A stretch of 64,000 nt of DNA from JALHST01 sp963798435 (lineage in GTDB: Bacteria > Bacteroidota > Bacteroidia > Flavobacteriales > Flavobacteriaceae): the NCBI GenBank assembly GCA_963798435.1, contig CAWCTF010000003.1, positions 62,001 through 126,000 of the forward strand, read 5' to 3'. Shown here one piece after another: positions 35,381-45,280 of this stretch (positions within the stretch are counted from its first letter, which is position 1; each line of letters opens with the position of its first letter). The notes under the pieces were generated by a model, which was not told the origin of the DNA, did no database searches, and was given only the letters and a program-made list of their open reading frames with translations. The position numbers were made by a program, and so were the translations under genes.

Positions 35381-37813
35381 ATGTTTAAAAACTATCTGAC
35401 CATCGCCTGGAGAAGTCTTAAAAAGCAACCCTTTTTTACATTTCTCAACACTTTTGGCCTTGCCATTGGGATGGCCGGGGGGTTGCTCATCGCCTTATAC
35501 ATCCACGACGAACTCAGCTTTGATACTATGTTCGCCGATGCCGACCGTATTTATAGAATTGATACCGACATTAAATTTGGTGGAGCAGAAATAAAATCCT
35601 CGGAAGCAGCAGCTCCCATGGCAGGTGCTATACAACGCGATTTTCCACAGGTAGCAACGACCGTTCGCTTTCGTAATCGCGGCAGCATGTTACTAAGAAA
35701 AAGCGGTACGGAAACCAATACAAAAGAACAACATGTAACCTTTGTCGACTCTACCTTCTTTGACTTTTTCGGCATTAAATTGCTTGTTGGAGATGCAAAA
35801 ACAGCCTTGAAGGAACCCAAAACCCTGATATTGACCAAAACCGCAGCTGAAAAGCATTTCGGTATACAAAATGCCATAGGCCAACATCTTCTATTGAACA
35901 ATACCGACACCTATACGGTGTCTGGTGTGATTGATGACCTTCCGAAAAATTCTATGCTACGGGATCATAGCGTCTTTATGGCGATGTCGGGATATGAGTA
36001 TTTGGAACCTGATAATTGGGGGAGTAATAACTATTTCACATTTATAAAATTATTGCCCAAAACCGATGTAAAAGACATTCAGGCGCCCTTACAGGGCATG
36101 CTAGAAAAGTATATGTTGCCCTGGGCACAAAAGTATTTTCCCGGAATGTCAAAAGAATCCTTTGAGGCAGCGGGCAATTACCTGCACTATCACACGATGC
36201 CATTGACCGATATCCATCTCTATTCGAATAAGGATTCTGAATTCAGTGCGAATGGCAGTATACAAAATGTATACATCCTGTCATTCATAGGTTTGTTCCT
36301 AATCATTTTGGCCAGTGTGAATTTTATGAACCTTTCTACGGCACATTCCTTAAAAAGAGCCAAAGAGGTAGGGGTTCGTAAAACATTAGGATCAAACAAA
36401 ATTGATTTGATCAGACAATTTTTAACCGAATCGGGCCTAATTTCCTTTATATCACTTTTGGTGGCTTTTATTTTAGCGATTGTGGTGCTGCCGTTTTTCA
36501 ATGAACTTTCTGGGAAGGACCTTTCCATTCCCTTTGGCAATCCCTATTTCTGGATGCTATTATTTTCGGCTACCCTAGTATTGGGGCTTTTTTCAGGAAG
36601 TTATCCTGCTTTTTTCATGTCACGATTTATGCCGGTAGCAGTACTGAAAGGAAGTGGCCAGAGCAAGGTTTCAGGGGGCAATATCAGGAATTCCCTGGTG
36701 GTCTTCCAATTTGCGATTTCGATTTTTTTAATCATCAGTACGTTGGTAGTATTTCAACAATTAAAGTTCATTCAAAGTAAGGACCTTGGTTTTACCAAGG
36801 ATCAAGTCGTACTTCTTGAGGATACCTATGCAGCAGGAGACAAGATACAATCCTTTAAGGAAGAGGTAAGTAGATTAGGCCAGGTAAAAAGTGCTACCAT
36901 TAGTTCCTATTTGCCAACCCCATCATCGCGTTCTAATAGTTCTTTTTTTAGGGAAGGCTATCGGGAACAGGAAAATGCCATTCAAATGCAGGTTTGGGAT
37001 GTCGACTATGACTATATGCCCACCTTAAATATGAAACTGGTTGCAGGTCGAAATTTTGACAAGCAGTTCGTTACCGATTCCTTGGCAGTAGTCATTAACG
37101 AGGCAACCTTGAAGGTTTTAGGCGTAGGAGCGGAAGATGCCTTAGGAATGCGAATTTCACAGGATATTGAACTAGAACAACCTCAATATTATACGATCAT
37201 TGGGGTGGTCAAGAATTTTCATTATGAATCTTTGCGCGAAAACATTGCTGCTTTGGGTCTTTTCTTAAGGAAATCAACAGGCAATATGGCGATAAAATTA
37301 AATGCAGGTGATTTTTCGCGAACCATCGCAAGCATTGAAGGAATCTGGAATAAAATTGCGCCCGGACAGCCATTTAGTTATCGGTTTATGGATGATTCCT
37401 TCAATACTACCTACCAGGCAGAGCAAAAATTAGGTAAAATATTTATGGTCTTTACCACCCTGTCGATTCTTATTGCTTGCCTAGGTTTGTTCGGATTGGC
37501 TGCCTTTAATGCCCAAAAACGAATAAAGGAAATCGGGATACGAAAAGTGCTGGGTGCGAGTGCACGGCAAATAACCTTTCGTTTGGCGACCGATTTTTTA
37601 AAAATGGTCATGATCGCCATCATAATTTCATTGCCGATCGGCTGGTTTGCCATGAACAAATGGTTGGAAGATTTTACCTACCGAATAGAAATCAGCTGGT
37701 GGATTTTGGTTCTGGCGGCCTTATTGGCCGTAGGTATCGCCCTCATAACGGTTAGCTATCAAAGTATCAAGGCGGCCATTGCGAATCCTGTAAAAAGTTT
37801 GCGCTCGGAATGA
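35381..37813 (+). CDS. MacB/FtsX-type ABC permease 5 of 13
   Basis: An 810-aa permease, clearly a sister of permease 6. Both start ...SL(K/R)KQPFFTFLN, share the D-R-I-Y-R-I start of periplasmic domain 1, FMNLSTAHSLKRAKEVGVRKTLGSNKIDLIRQFL after TM2, SGSYPAFFMSRFMPV between modules, and LPTPSSRS or FPTPSSRS in periplasmic domain 2. TM6-8 carry RIKEIGIRKVLGAS; tail NPVKSLRSE. A 105-bp gap precedes it, with GCTCCTCCCT near 35337, reminiscent of the palindromic repeats at 56 kb. Its role is the same as for the family; the substrate is unknown. Confidence 0.9.
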   Translation: MFKNYLTIAWRSLKKQPFFTFLNTFGLAIGMAGGLLIALYIHDELSFDTMFADADRIYRIDTDIKFGGAEIKSSEAAAPMAGAIQRDFPQVATTVRFRNRGSMLLRKSGTETNTKEQHVTFVDSTFFDFFGIKLLVGDAKTALKEPKTLILTKTAAEKHFGIQNAIGQHLLLNNTDTYTVSGVIDDLPKNSMLRDHSVFMAMSGYEYLEPDNWGSNNYFTFIKLLPKTDVKDIQAPLQGMLEKYMLPWAQKYFPGMSKESFEAAGNYLHYHTMPLTDIHLYSNKDSEFSANGSIQNVYILSFIGLFLIILASVNFMNLSTAHSLKRAKEVGVRKTLGSNKIDLIRQFLTESGLISFISLLVAFILAIVVLPFFNELSGKDLSIPFGNPYFWMLLFSATLVLGLFSGSYPAFFMSRFMPVAVLKGSGQSKVSGGNIRNSLVVFQFAISIFLIISTLVVFQQLKFIQSKDLGFTKDQVVLLEDTYAAGDKIQSFKEEVSRLGQVKSATISSYLPTPSSRSNSSFFREGYREQENAIQMQVWDVDYDYMPTLNMKLVAGRNFDKQFVTDSLAVVINEATLKVLGVGAEDALGMRISQDIELEQPQYYTIIGVVKNFHYESLRENIAALGLFLRKSTGNMAIKLNAGDFSRTIASIEGIWNKIAPGQPFSYRFMDDSFNTTYQAEQKLGKIFMVFTTLSILIACLGLFGLAAFNAQKRIKEIGIRKVLGASARQITFRLATDFLKMVMIAIIISLPIGWFAMNKWLEDFTYRIEISWWILVLAALLAVGIALITVSYQSIKAAIANPVKSLRSE

Positions 37814-37910
37814 AAAGGTGAATCGTAAACAAGGTAATGGGAGTAGTGAGAAATAAAACGTAATCAGTAAAAGATCAATCATCAACGAACACTAAAACAT
37901 AAAAAAAACC

Positions 37911-40346
37911 ATGGTCAAAAATTATTTAAAAATCGCATGGAGGAGTCTTAGAAAACAACCTTTTTTTACCTTCCTCAATATCTTCGGCCTTGCCATCGGG
38001 ATGGCAGGAGGGCTCCTTATTTCATTGTATATCTATGACGAACTGAGCTATGACAAAATGTTCGCCGATGCGGATCGTATCTATAGAATTAATTCAGATA
38101 TTAAATTCGGGGGCGATGCGCGAAAGTATGCCGTAGCACCGGCTCCTATGGCAGCTGCATTAAAGAACGATTTTTCAGAAATAGAACTGGTAACCCGATT
38201 TCGAACACTCGGCAGTGCGCTGGTCAGAAAATCGGATTCTCAAACCAATGTAAAGGAAGAGCGGACAACCTTTGTTGACCCTTCGTTCTTTGAGATGTTC
38301 GGTATTAAGCTCTTGGTAGGTGATCCGCAAACTGCATTAAAGGATCCGAATACGCTGGTTATGACCAAGACCGCTGCAGAAAAGCATTTCGGAATTGCCA
38401 ATGCCGTGGGTCAAAGTCTCCTATTGAACAATGAAGAAACCTATACGGTTACCGGGGTTATTGATGATCTACCTAAAAATTCATTTTTGAGGGAGTATAC
38501 CATTTTTGAATCGATGGAAGGCCTTGAAGACGCCAAAGGGGTAGAATGGGGAGGCAGTAATTATCAGACCTTTATTAAGCTGATTCCGACGGCCAACATA
38601 GCCGATATACAGGCTCCCCTGCGCGGCTTTTTAACCAAATACGTAATCCCAGGCGTTCAGAAATTTTTACCGGGCATCACCGAAGCGCAGTTCAAGGCCG
38701 CGGGAAATCATTTGATCTATAGCACCATACCACTGACCGATATTCATCTGAACTCGGATCTTGTGGCCGAGATTAGCGCGAATAATGACATTCAGAGCAT
38801 ATACATACTTTCGTTTATTGCCATTTTCCTCATCGTGCTGGCGAGCGTTAATTTCATGAACCTTTCAACCGCCCATTCCCTGAAGCGTGCCAAAGAGGTC
38901 GGGGTACGAAAAACATTGGGATCCAACAAAATCGATCTGATCCGACAGTTCTTGGTTGAATCGGGCCTGATTTCATTCCTTTCCATGGTTTTGGCCCTTG
39001 TCCTTGCATTGATCGCCCTGCCCTTTTTTAACAAATTGGCCGATAAGGATATTTCGATGCCCTTCACAAACCCCCTATTTTGGTTGGTTTTACTCGGATC
39101 AATAGTTGTTTTAGGGGTATTTTCAGGCAGTTACCCAGCCTTTTTTATGTCGCGCTTCATGCCGGTCAAAGTATTGAAAGGAGGCGGTCAAAATAGCATA
39201 GGTGGTGGCAAAATCAGAAACTCCTTGGTCATATTTCAGTTTGCCATTTCTGTTTTTTTGATCGTGAGCACTTTGGTGGTCTATCAACAGTTAAAATACA
39301 TTCAAGGTAAAGATCTGGGATTCTCCAAAGACCAGGTCTTGATTATAAATGATGTGTATGGAGCAGGAACTAAAGTAGCATCGTTCAAAGAGCAGGTAAA
39401 ACAGCTGGGGTTTGTCAAGAATGCTACGTTGAGCGGTTTTTTTCCAACCCCATCAAGTCGAAGTGACGATGTTTTTAATCCTGATGGTGCCACCGCCGAT
39501 CAAGAAAATGCGGTTTCCATGCAAACTTGGGATGTTGATTATGATTATGCGCCTACCATGGGGTTTAAATTCGTTGCCGGCCGTAATTTCGACAAAAATT
39601 TCGGCAATGATTCGACCGCGATCATCGTGAACGAGACGGCGGTAAAAGTGATGAAATTGACTCCCGAGGAAGCCCTAGGGAAGCGCTATACGAATGATCT
39701 ACGATCTGAGAACCCAGAGTACTTTACGATTATCGGGGTGGTGAAGGATTTTCATTTTTCATCCTTAAAAGAGGAAATAGATGCCCTAAGCCTGCATTTG
39801 GGCAATGATGCCTCTGCCTTGGCAGTAAAAATAGCCCCTGGCGATTTTAAAAATGCCATTGCACGTATTGAAGGTATTTGGAACACGGTCGCTCCGGGCC
39901 AACCTTTTGATTACTATTTCATGGAAGATTCTTTCAATACTACCTACCAAAGTGAACGGCGCTTGGGTGATATCTTCATCATTTTTACCGTACTATCCCT
40001 CGTGATTGCCAGTATGGGACTCTTTGGCCTAGCCGCCTTTAATGCCGAAAAGCGGGTGAAGGAAATCGGGGTACGCAAGGTGTTGGGCGCTACAGTAGGT
40101 CAGATATCAACGACGCTGACCCTGGATTTTTTAAAGTTAGTGGGCATCGCGATTTTGATTTCACTACCAATTGGTTGGTTTGTCATGAACAAATGGTTGG
40201 AAGATTTCTCGTATCGTATCGATATTGGCTGGGGAGTTTTTGTAATTGCGGCCTTTTTGGCCATTTTGATCGCCGTTTTGACCGTAAGCTATCAAAGTAT
40301 AAAAGCAGCCATTGTGAACCCGGTTAAAAGTTTAAGAACAGAATAA
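37911..40346 (+). CDS. MacB/FtsX-type ABC permease 6 of 13
   Basis: An 811-aa sister of permease 5, alike along the whole length, including both periplasmic domains, so the pair probably arose by a late tandem duplication and may have related partners. Mid motif FMNLSTAHSLKRAKEVGVRKTLGSN; C-terminal module RVKEIGVRKVLGAT; tail NPVKSLRTE. Its 97-bp leader contains ATCAATCATCAACGA (37874-37888), which also occurs before permease 8 in expanded form. ATG at 37911 gives the family head MVKNYLKIAWRSLRK. Confidence 0.9.
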   Translation: MVKNYLKIAWRSLRKQPFFTFLNIFGLAIGMAGGLLISLYIYDELSYDKMFADADRIYRINSDIKFGGDARKYAVAPAPMAAALKNDFSEIELVTRFRTLGSALVRKSDSQTNVKEERTTFVDPSFFEMFGIKLLVGDPQTALKDPNTLVMTKTAAEKHFGIANAVGQSLLLNNEETYTVTGVIDDLPKNSFLREYTIFESMEGLEDAKGVEWGGSNYQTFIKLIPTANIADIQAPLRGFLTKYVIPGVQKFLPGITEAQFKAAGNHLIYSTIPLTDIHLNSDLVAEISANNDIQSIYILSFIAIFLIVLASVNFMNLSTAHSLKRAKEVGVRKTLGSNKIDLIRQFLVESGLISFLSMVLALVLALIALPFFNKLADKDISMPFTNPLFWLVLLGSIVVLGVFSGSYPAFFMSRFMPVKVLKGGGQNSIGGGKIRNSLVIFQFAISVFLIVSTLVVYQQLKYIQGKDLGFSKDQVLIINDVYGAGTKVASFKEQVKQLGFVKNATLSGFFPTPSSRSDDVFNPDGATADQENAVSMQTWDVDYDYAPTMGFKFVAGRNFDKNFGNDSTAIIVNETAVKVMKLTPEEALGKRYTNDLRSENPEYFTIIGVVKDFHFSSLKEEIDALSLHLGNDASALAVKIAPGDFKNAIARIEGIWNTVAPGQPFDYYFMEDSFNTTYQSERRLGDIFIIFTVLSLVIASMGLFGLAAFNAEKRVKEIGVRKVLGATVGQISTTLTLDFLKLVGIAILISLPIGWFVMNKWLEDFSYRIDIGWGVFVIAAFLAILIAVLTVSYQSIKAAIVNPVKSLRTE

Positions 40347-40365
40347 AAACATTAAAGTGAACACC

Positions 40366-42753
40366 ATGTTCAAAAATTATTTTAAGATCGCTTGGCGGAC
40401 CCTAAGAAATGATACCATGTTTTCAGGGCTCAATATTCTAGGCCTGTCTATCGGATTGACGATTTCCATTTTATTGTTTGCATTTGTGAGCGTCGAACGC
40501 AGTTTCGATACCGGTTTTAAGAATGAGGATACCATTTATCGGGTATTGGTAAATACCCAGGGCGAAATGTTCAACAACCAAATTTGGTGTACGGCCCCTG
40601 CCGCCCTAGCACCCGCACTGACAAGCGAGGCCCCGGACGTGAAATATGCGACGCGCATCTACCACCATAATTTTGGGAAAACGGCTTTTGTAAACATCGA
40701 CGACACGAATTTTTCGGAAAACAGATTTTTTTGGTGCGATCCAGAATTGTTTACCATCTTCGGAGTTGAAGTACTTAAAGGGGATTCCAAAAATACCTTG
40801 GTACGACCCAATACCGTGGCCCTATCTGAAAGTACGGCCAAAAAATATTTTGGCGACTCGAACCCAATAGGCAGAACCATTAAGGTAGATAATAGGGACC
40901 AATTGGAAGTAACCGCCGTCTACAAGGACTTTCCGTTCAATAGTAGCTTGGATATCAACGTGATGGGTTCTTTTAGCACGACACATTTTGCCAAAAATCC
41001 GCAGTGGGGCAATTCAAGTTTCGAGACTTATGTGATGCTGGGAAAAAATGCATCGGTCAACTCAGCCGAGCTACAAATGCAGCAGGTTCTGGATAAGAAT
41101 GTAGATAAAGAAGGCCAATGGTTTGCATTTTCATTGCAACCTTTGAATAAGGTACATCTCTATTCTGCGGGTTATTTCAATACCTACGCGTCCCAAATCG
41201 GGGATATCCATGAAATTCGAAATCTTTCGGCCGTCGCCATCCTCATCCTATTGATTGCCTGTGTAAATTATATGAATTTAATGACCGCGCGGTCGGCAAA
41301 AAAGGCAAAAGATGTAGGTGTCAATAAAACATTAGGGGCATCGATTCCCAATTTGATAGGGCGCTTTTATACAGAGACCGCACTTATAACCTGTATTGCC
41401 CTGGTGATAGGGATTATAATGGCCATACTCTTAATGCCTGTTTTTAATTCAATCACACAAAGTGAATTGAAGTTCGAAAATCTTTTTCATATTGAATTTT
41501 TAGTCGGAATGATGCTATTTTGGGGCATTACCACACTGATTGCTGGATCATACCCGGCATTCTACCTTACCCGCTTCGCACCTACAATAATTTTGAGCCA
41601 AAAAAGCAGCGGATCAGGAAATGCCTTTATCAGAAAAAGCCTGGTCGTTCTTCAGTTTGCGGCCTCTGTAATCCTCATTGTAGGTGTGCTGGTGGTCTAC
41701 CAACAGATCCGATATATGATGGATAAAAATCTGGGCTTTAATCCAGAGAATGTAGTCGCCATTTCAACTGGCGGAATCAATGATCATAACAGTAAGGAGT
41801 CCCTAATTCAAGAATTCAAGGCCCTCACCAAGGTGTCGGCAGTAAGTATGGCCCAAGGCTATCCAGGTTTAGGTGTGAGCGGAAGATCAATTTACAAAGA
41901 TGCAAACGACGAAGAGGGTATGAATATCCAGACGAACGTGGCAGACGCCAACATTACCGACGCACTCCAATTAAAACTACTGGCCGGTCATAGATTGCCT
42001 CTTGTAAAACAAGTCGGAGATTCCCTGGTAGAGGTAATCCTGAACAAGGAAGCAGTAGATTATCTCGGGTATACTCCAGAGCAGGCGCTTGGCAAAAAAG
42101 TAACTATGTCCCTAGGCGACAATGCCTACGTTGTCGGGGTAGTAGCGAATTTTAATTTTGAATCGTTGCACCAGCCCATTGGGGCCTATGCCTTTCACAA
42201 TAGCCCTTCTGAACCAAAATCATTTCTTTTGGTCAGGTTGAACAGTGAGGTCCTTGCTACCACCATGGGGGAACTTGAAGCCATCTTCAAGAAGATCGCA
42301 CCCAATTCGGCTTTCGAGTATACGTTTCTTGATAATACCATGAAAACCCTGTATGCTCGCGAGCGAAAGACCGCCACTATTGGGTTTATTTTCTGTCTCT
42401 TGGCCATTTTTGTCGCTAGCTTGGGTCTTTTTGGTTTGGCTGCGTTTACGGCCGAACAACGCAAAAAAGAAATCGGGGTACGCAAGGTACTTGGCGCGAG
42501 TATTTTAGGTATTGCCCAAATGCTTGCCCAAGACTTTTTAAAACTAGTTGCTATATCGCTGATCATCGCATTCCCGGTTGCCTATTATTTTGTGCACCGA
42601 TGGTTAGAAACCTTTGCCTATCGCATCGATCTGGGATGGTTCGCATTTGCAGTGGCAGGTTTGGCCGCTTTGGCGGTTACCCTGTTTACCGTAAGCTTTC
42701 AGGCCATAAAGGCGGCCATTACGAACCCTATTAAAAGTTTGAGAACGGAATAA
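40366..42753 (+). CDS. MacB/FtsX-type ABC permease 7 of 13
   Basis: The open frame begins at a GTG (40357), but the ATG at 40366 gives the family head MFKNYFKIAWRTLRN and is chosen (795 aa). TM1 ~22-42. After TM2 the usual G-I/V-R-K is changed: YMNLMTARSAKKAKDVGVNKTLGAS, Asn for Arg, the only such change in the run. TM5 region SLVVLQFAASVILIVGVLVV. C-terminal module RKKEIGVRKVLGAS is normal; tail NPIKSLRTE. It lies only ~19 bp after permease 6, so tightly coupled. Confidence 0.9.
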   Translation: MFKNYFKIAWRTLRNDTMFSGLNILGLSIGLTISILLFAFVSVERSFDTGFKNEDTIYRVLVNTQGEMFNNQIWCTAPAALAPALTSEAPDVKYATRIYHHNFGKTAFVNIDDTNFSENRFFWCDPELFTIFGVEVLKGDSKNTLVRPNTVALSESTAKKYFGDSNPIGRTIKVDNRDQLEVTAVYKDFPFNSSLDINVMGSFSTTHFAKNPQWGNSSFETYVMLGKNASVNSAELQMQQVLDKNVDKEGQWFAFSLQPLNKVHLYSAGYFNTYASQIGDIHEIRNLSAVAILILLIACVNYMNLMTARSAKKAKDVGVNKTLGASIPNLIGRFYTETALITCIALVIGIIMAILLMPVFNSITQSELKFENLFHIEFLVGMMLFWGITTLIAGSYPAFYLTRFAPTIILSQKSSGSGNAFIRKSLVVLQFAASVILIVGVLVVYQQIRYMMDKNLGFNPENVVAISTGGINDHNSKESLIQEFKALTKVSAVSMAQGYPGLGVSGRSIYKDANDEEGMNIQTNVADANITDALQLKLLAGHRLPLVKQVGDSLVEVILNKEAVDYLGYTPEQALGKKVTMSLGDNAYVVGVVANFNFESLHQPIGAYAFHNSPSEPKSFLLVRLNSEVLATTMGELEAIFKKIAPNSAFEYTFLDNTMKTLYARERKTATIGFIFCLLAIFVASLGLFGLAAFTAEQRKKEIGVRKVLGASILGIAQMLAQDFLKLVAISLIIAFPVAYYFVHRWLETFAYRIDLGWFAFAVAGLAALAVTLFTVSFQAIKAAITNPIKSLRTE

Positions 42754-42759
42754 ATCACA

Positions 42760-42793
42760 ATCAATCATCAATCATCAATCATCAATCATCAAC
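42760..42793. repeat. short heptamer repeat in the leader of permease 8
   Basis: Four perfect copies of ATCAATC followed by ATCAAC(GA). The same end, ATCAATCATCAACGA, is present as a single copy before permease 6 (37874-37888). It therefore looks like a local expansion in one paralogue's leader. Confidence 0.85.
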
Positions 42794-42809
42794 GAATAAT
42801 TAAAATATC

Positions 42810-45263
42810 ATGATAAAAAATTATTTCAAAATCGCATGGCGTACCATCCTTAGGAATAAAGGATTATTCTCAATCAACGTGATTGGGCTCTCCTTGGGTA
42901 TTGCCTCTTGTCTCATAATTGCACTCTTCGTTCTTGATGAGCTTTCCTATGACCGCTTCAACGAGAAGTCAGATCAAATAGCCCGGGTAGTGCTGAACGC
43001 AAAAATAGGGGACGAAATCATTAAAGAGGCTGGCATTATGCCCCCTGTAGGTGCGGCGCTCACACAAGAGCTGCCGGAAGTACTATCGTCCACCCGTATT
43101 TTAAAGTTATCTGATAGGACCAAGATCGTCAATAATGGCCAGACAATGCGTACGGGCAAAATGGGCATGGTCGACCCCAATTTTTTTGAGTTCTTCACAC
43201 TTCCCTTGATAAAAGGGGATAAAAATACGGTTTTTGCGAATCCGAACTCGCTTGTACTGACGAAAGAGCAGGCAAGGGTATATTTCGGAAATGAAGACCC
43301 CTTGAACAAAACAATCGAGATACAGGATATCGGCACCTATGGTGCAGATGGCTATACAGAACTGGGCGGACTTTATACCGTTACGGGCATCATTGACAAA
43401 ATCCCGGACAATTCGCATTTTCATTTTGATCTGATCGCTTCCTCCCAAGGCAACAAAGATGCAGCCAACCAAAGCTGGCTGAGTGGTAGCTATCACACCT
43501 ATTTGATGTTGACAAAGGGGACCGATGTTTCAAGATTGGAATCGAAACTGCCGGCTATTGTCGAGAAATATATGGGGTCTCAACTCGAAACCGCCATGGG
43601 CATGACCTTTCAAAAATTCATGGAAAGCGGTAATAAAGTCGGCCTCTACCTACAACCCCTTACTAAAACCCATCTTTATTCAGATTTAAAGGGAGAAATT
43701 GAAGAGGGAGGCTCTATAGACACCGTCTACATGTTTGCCGCCATAGCTATTTTCATGCTCCTGATCGCCTGTATCAATTTTATGAACCTCTCTACCGCTG
43801 GGGCCTCAAAAAGGGTGAAGGAAATCGGCATGCGAAAGGTCTTGGGATCTGAAAAACGCCAATTGATCTTTCAATTTTTGACTGAATCTTTTTTGGCAAC
43901 GTTATTCGCCATCTGTATTGGTGTCATTGTCTTCGCTATCACATTGCCTTATTTTAACCAGTTGGCAAATAAGACCTTTACTTTTGGTCAAATAGCCACG
44001 CTTCGATTCGCTGCAATTCTCCTTGCATTGACTTTGATAATAAGCCTTTTTGCGGGCGCGTATCCGGCCTTTTTTATGTCGGGTTTTAAGCCGATACAGG
44101 CATTGAAAAATAGATTTTCTTCTGGAGGTAGTAAGGGGATTCGAAGCGGTCTTGTCGTGTTTCAATTTGCGATTTCAGCCTGTCTCATCATCGCTACCAT
44201 CGTGGTAAGCCAACAGATGAATTTTATTCAAAACAAGGATGTAGGGTATGACCGACAAGGGCTGATCGTCATTCGCGATGCAGGGCAATTGGGTACTAAT
44301 CTGGACGCATTTAAGGAAGATTTAAAAAAAGACCCAAGAGTCATCAATATCACCACCTCGGCCTTCGTCCCCGCAGGGCCATCCGATAATTTTAACTCAA
44401 TGATTTCTGCAACAAAAGAGGGATCTCAAAAATTACGGATCAAAGGGTATCATGTAGATGAAGACTACATTCCTACCTTGGGCATGGAACTTTTACAAGG
44501 CCGAAATTTCTCCAAGGAATATGGAAACGAAGATGATAAGCTGATCATCAACCAAACCGCGGTCAAAACGTTTGGTTTTGGAGACAATCCTATTGGGGAG
44601 ACCTTGAGCGAATCGATCGATAATAATGGTGGCACTAAAGTTTGGGAGGTCATTGGCGTTGTCAAGGATTTTAATGCACGTTCCTTGCATGAACCCATCG
44701 AACCTATGATGATGCAATACAACCCGTATAATGGGCTTATCCTAAGGGCTAAAACTGCCGATATGCAGGGCCTGATCGGGAGCATGGAAAAACAATGGAA
44801 TTCATTTGGTTCGGGAGAACCCTTTGGGTATGCCTTCTTAGACGAACTCTACAATGAAACCTATTTAAAGGAACAGAACATGAATACCATTCTTCGCCTG
44901 TTCGCCTTCCTGACCATATTCGTGGCGTGTCTCGGTTTATTCGGGCTTGTCACCTTTACTGCCCAACAGCGTTTCAAGGAAATCGGAATTCGAAAGGTTT
45001 TGGGTTCATCGGTTCCCCAGATCGTGGGAATGCTTGCCAAGGATTTTATTAAACTGGTCGTGATTTCTATGATAATTGCCTTTCCTGTAGGCTATTATCT
45101 TATGAACAAATGGCTACAGGATTTCGCCTTTAGGATCGATATTGAATGGTGGGTATATGTGCTGGCGGCTTGTATCACGGTGTTCATTGCATTTGTCACT
45201 ATAAGTTACCGAAGCATCAAAGCAGCCTTGATGAACCCAGTTGAAAGTTTGCGTTCGGAATAA
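42810..45263 (+). CDS. MacB/FtsX-type ABC permease 8 of 13
   Basis: At 817 aa this is the longest permease of the run. Head MIKNYFKIAWRTILRNKG; TM1 ~20-42; periplasmic domain 1 has an insert around DIGTYGADGYTELGG. After TM2: FMNLSTAGASKRVKEIGMRKVLGSEKRQLIFQFLTES. Middle TM5 LVVFQFAISACLIIATIVV. C-terminal module RFKEIGIRKVLGSS; tail NPVESLRSE, with Glu for Lys in NPVKSLR. A 56-bp leader with a heptamer repeat precedes it; only 17 bp separate it from permease 9. Confidence 0.9.
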   Translation: MIKNYFKIAWRTILRNKGLFSINVIGLSLGIASCLIIALFVLDELSYDRFNEKSDQIARVVLNAKIGDEIIKEAGIMPPVGAALTQELPEVLSSTRILKLSDRTKIVNNGQTMRTGKMGMVDPNFFEFFTLPLIKGDKNTVFANPNSLVLTKEQARVYFGNEDPLNKTIEIQDIGTYGADGYTELGGLYTVTGIIDKIPDNSHFHFDLIASSQGNKDAANQSWLSGSYHTYLMLTKGTDVSRLESKLPAIVEKYMGSQLETAMGMTFQKFMESGNKVGLYLQPLTKTHLYSDLKGEIEEGGSIDTVYMFAAIAIFMLLIACINFMNLSTAGASKRVKEIGMRKVLGSEKRQLIFQFLTESFLATLFAICIGVIVFAITLPYFNQLANKTFTFGQIATLRFAAILLALTLIISLFAGAYPAFFMSGFKPIQALKNRFSSGGSKGIRSGLVVFQFAISACLIIATIVVSQQMNFIQNKDVGYDRQGLIVIRDAGQLGTNLDAFKEDLKKDPRVINITTSAFVPAGPSDNFNSMISATKEGSQKLRIKGYHVDEDYIPTLGMELLQGRNFSKEYGNEDDKLIINQTAVKTFGFGDNPIGETLSESIDNNGGTKVWEVIGVVKDFNARSLHEPIEPMMMQYNPYNGLILRAKTADMQGLIGSMEKQWNSFGSGEPFGYAFLDELYNETYLKEQNMNTILRLFAFLTIFVACLGLFGLVTFTAQQRFKEIGIRKVLGSSVPQIVGMLAKDFIKLVVISMIIAFPVGYYLMNKWLQDFAFRIDIEWWVYVLAACITVFIAFVTISYRSIKAALMNPVESLRSE

Positions 45264-45280
45264 AAATCTTTAAGGAAACT

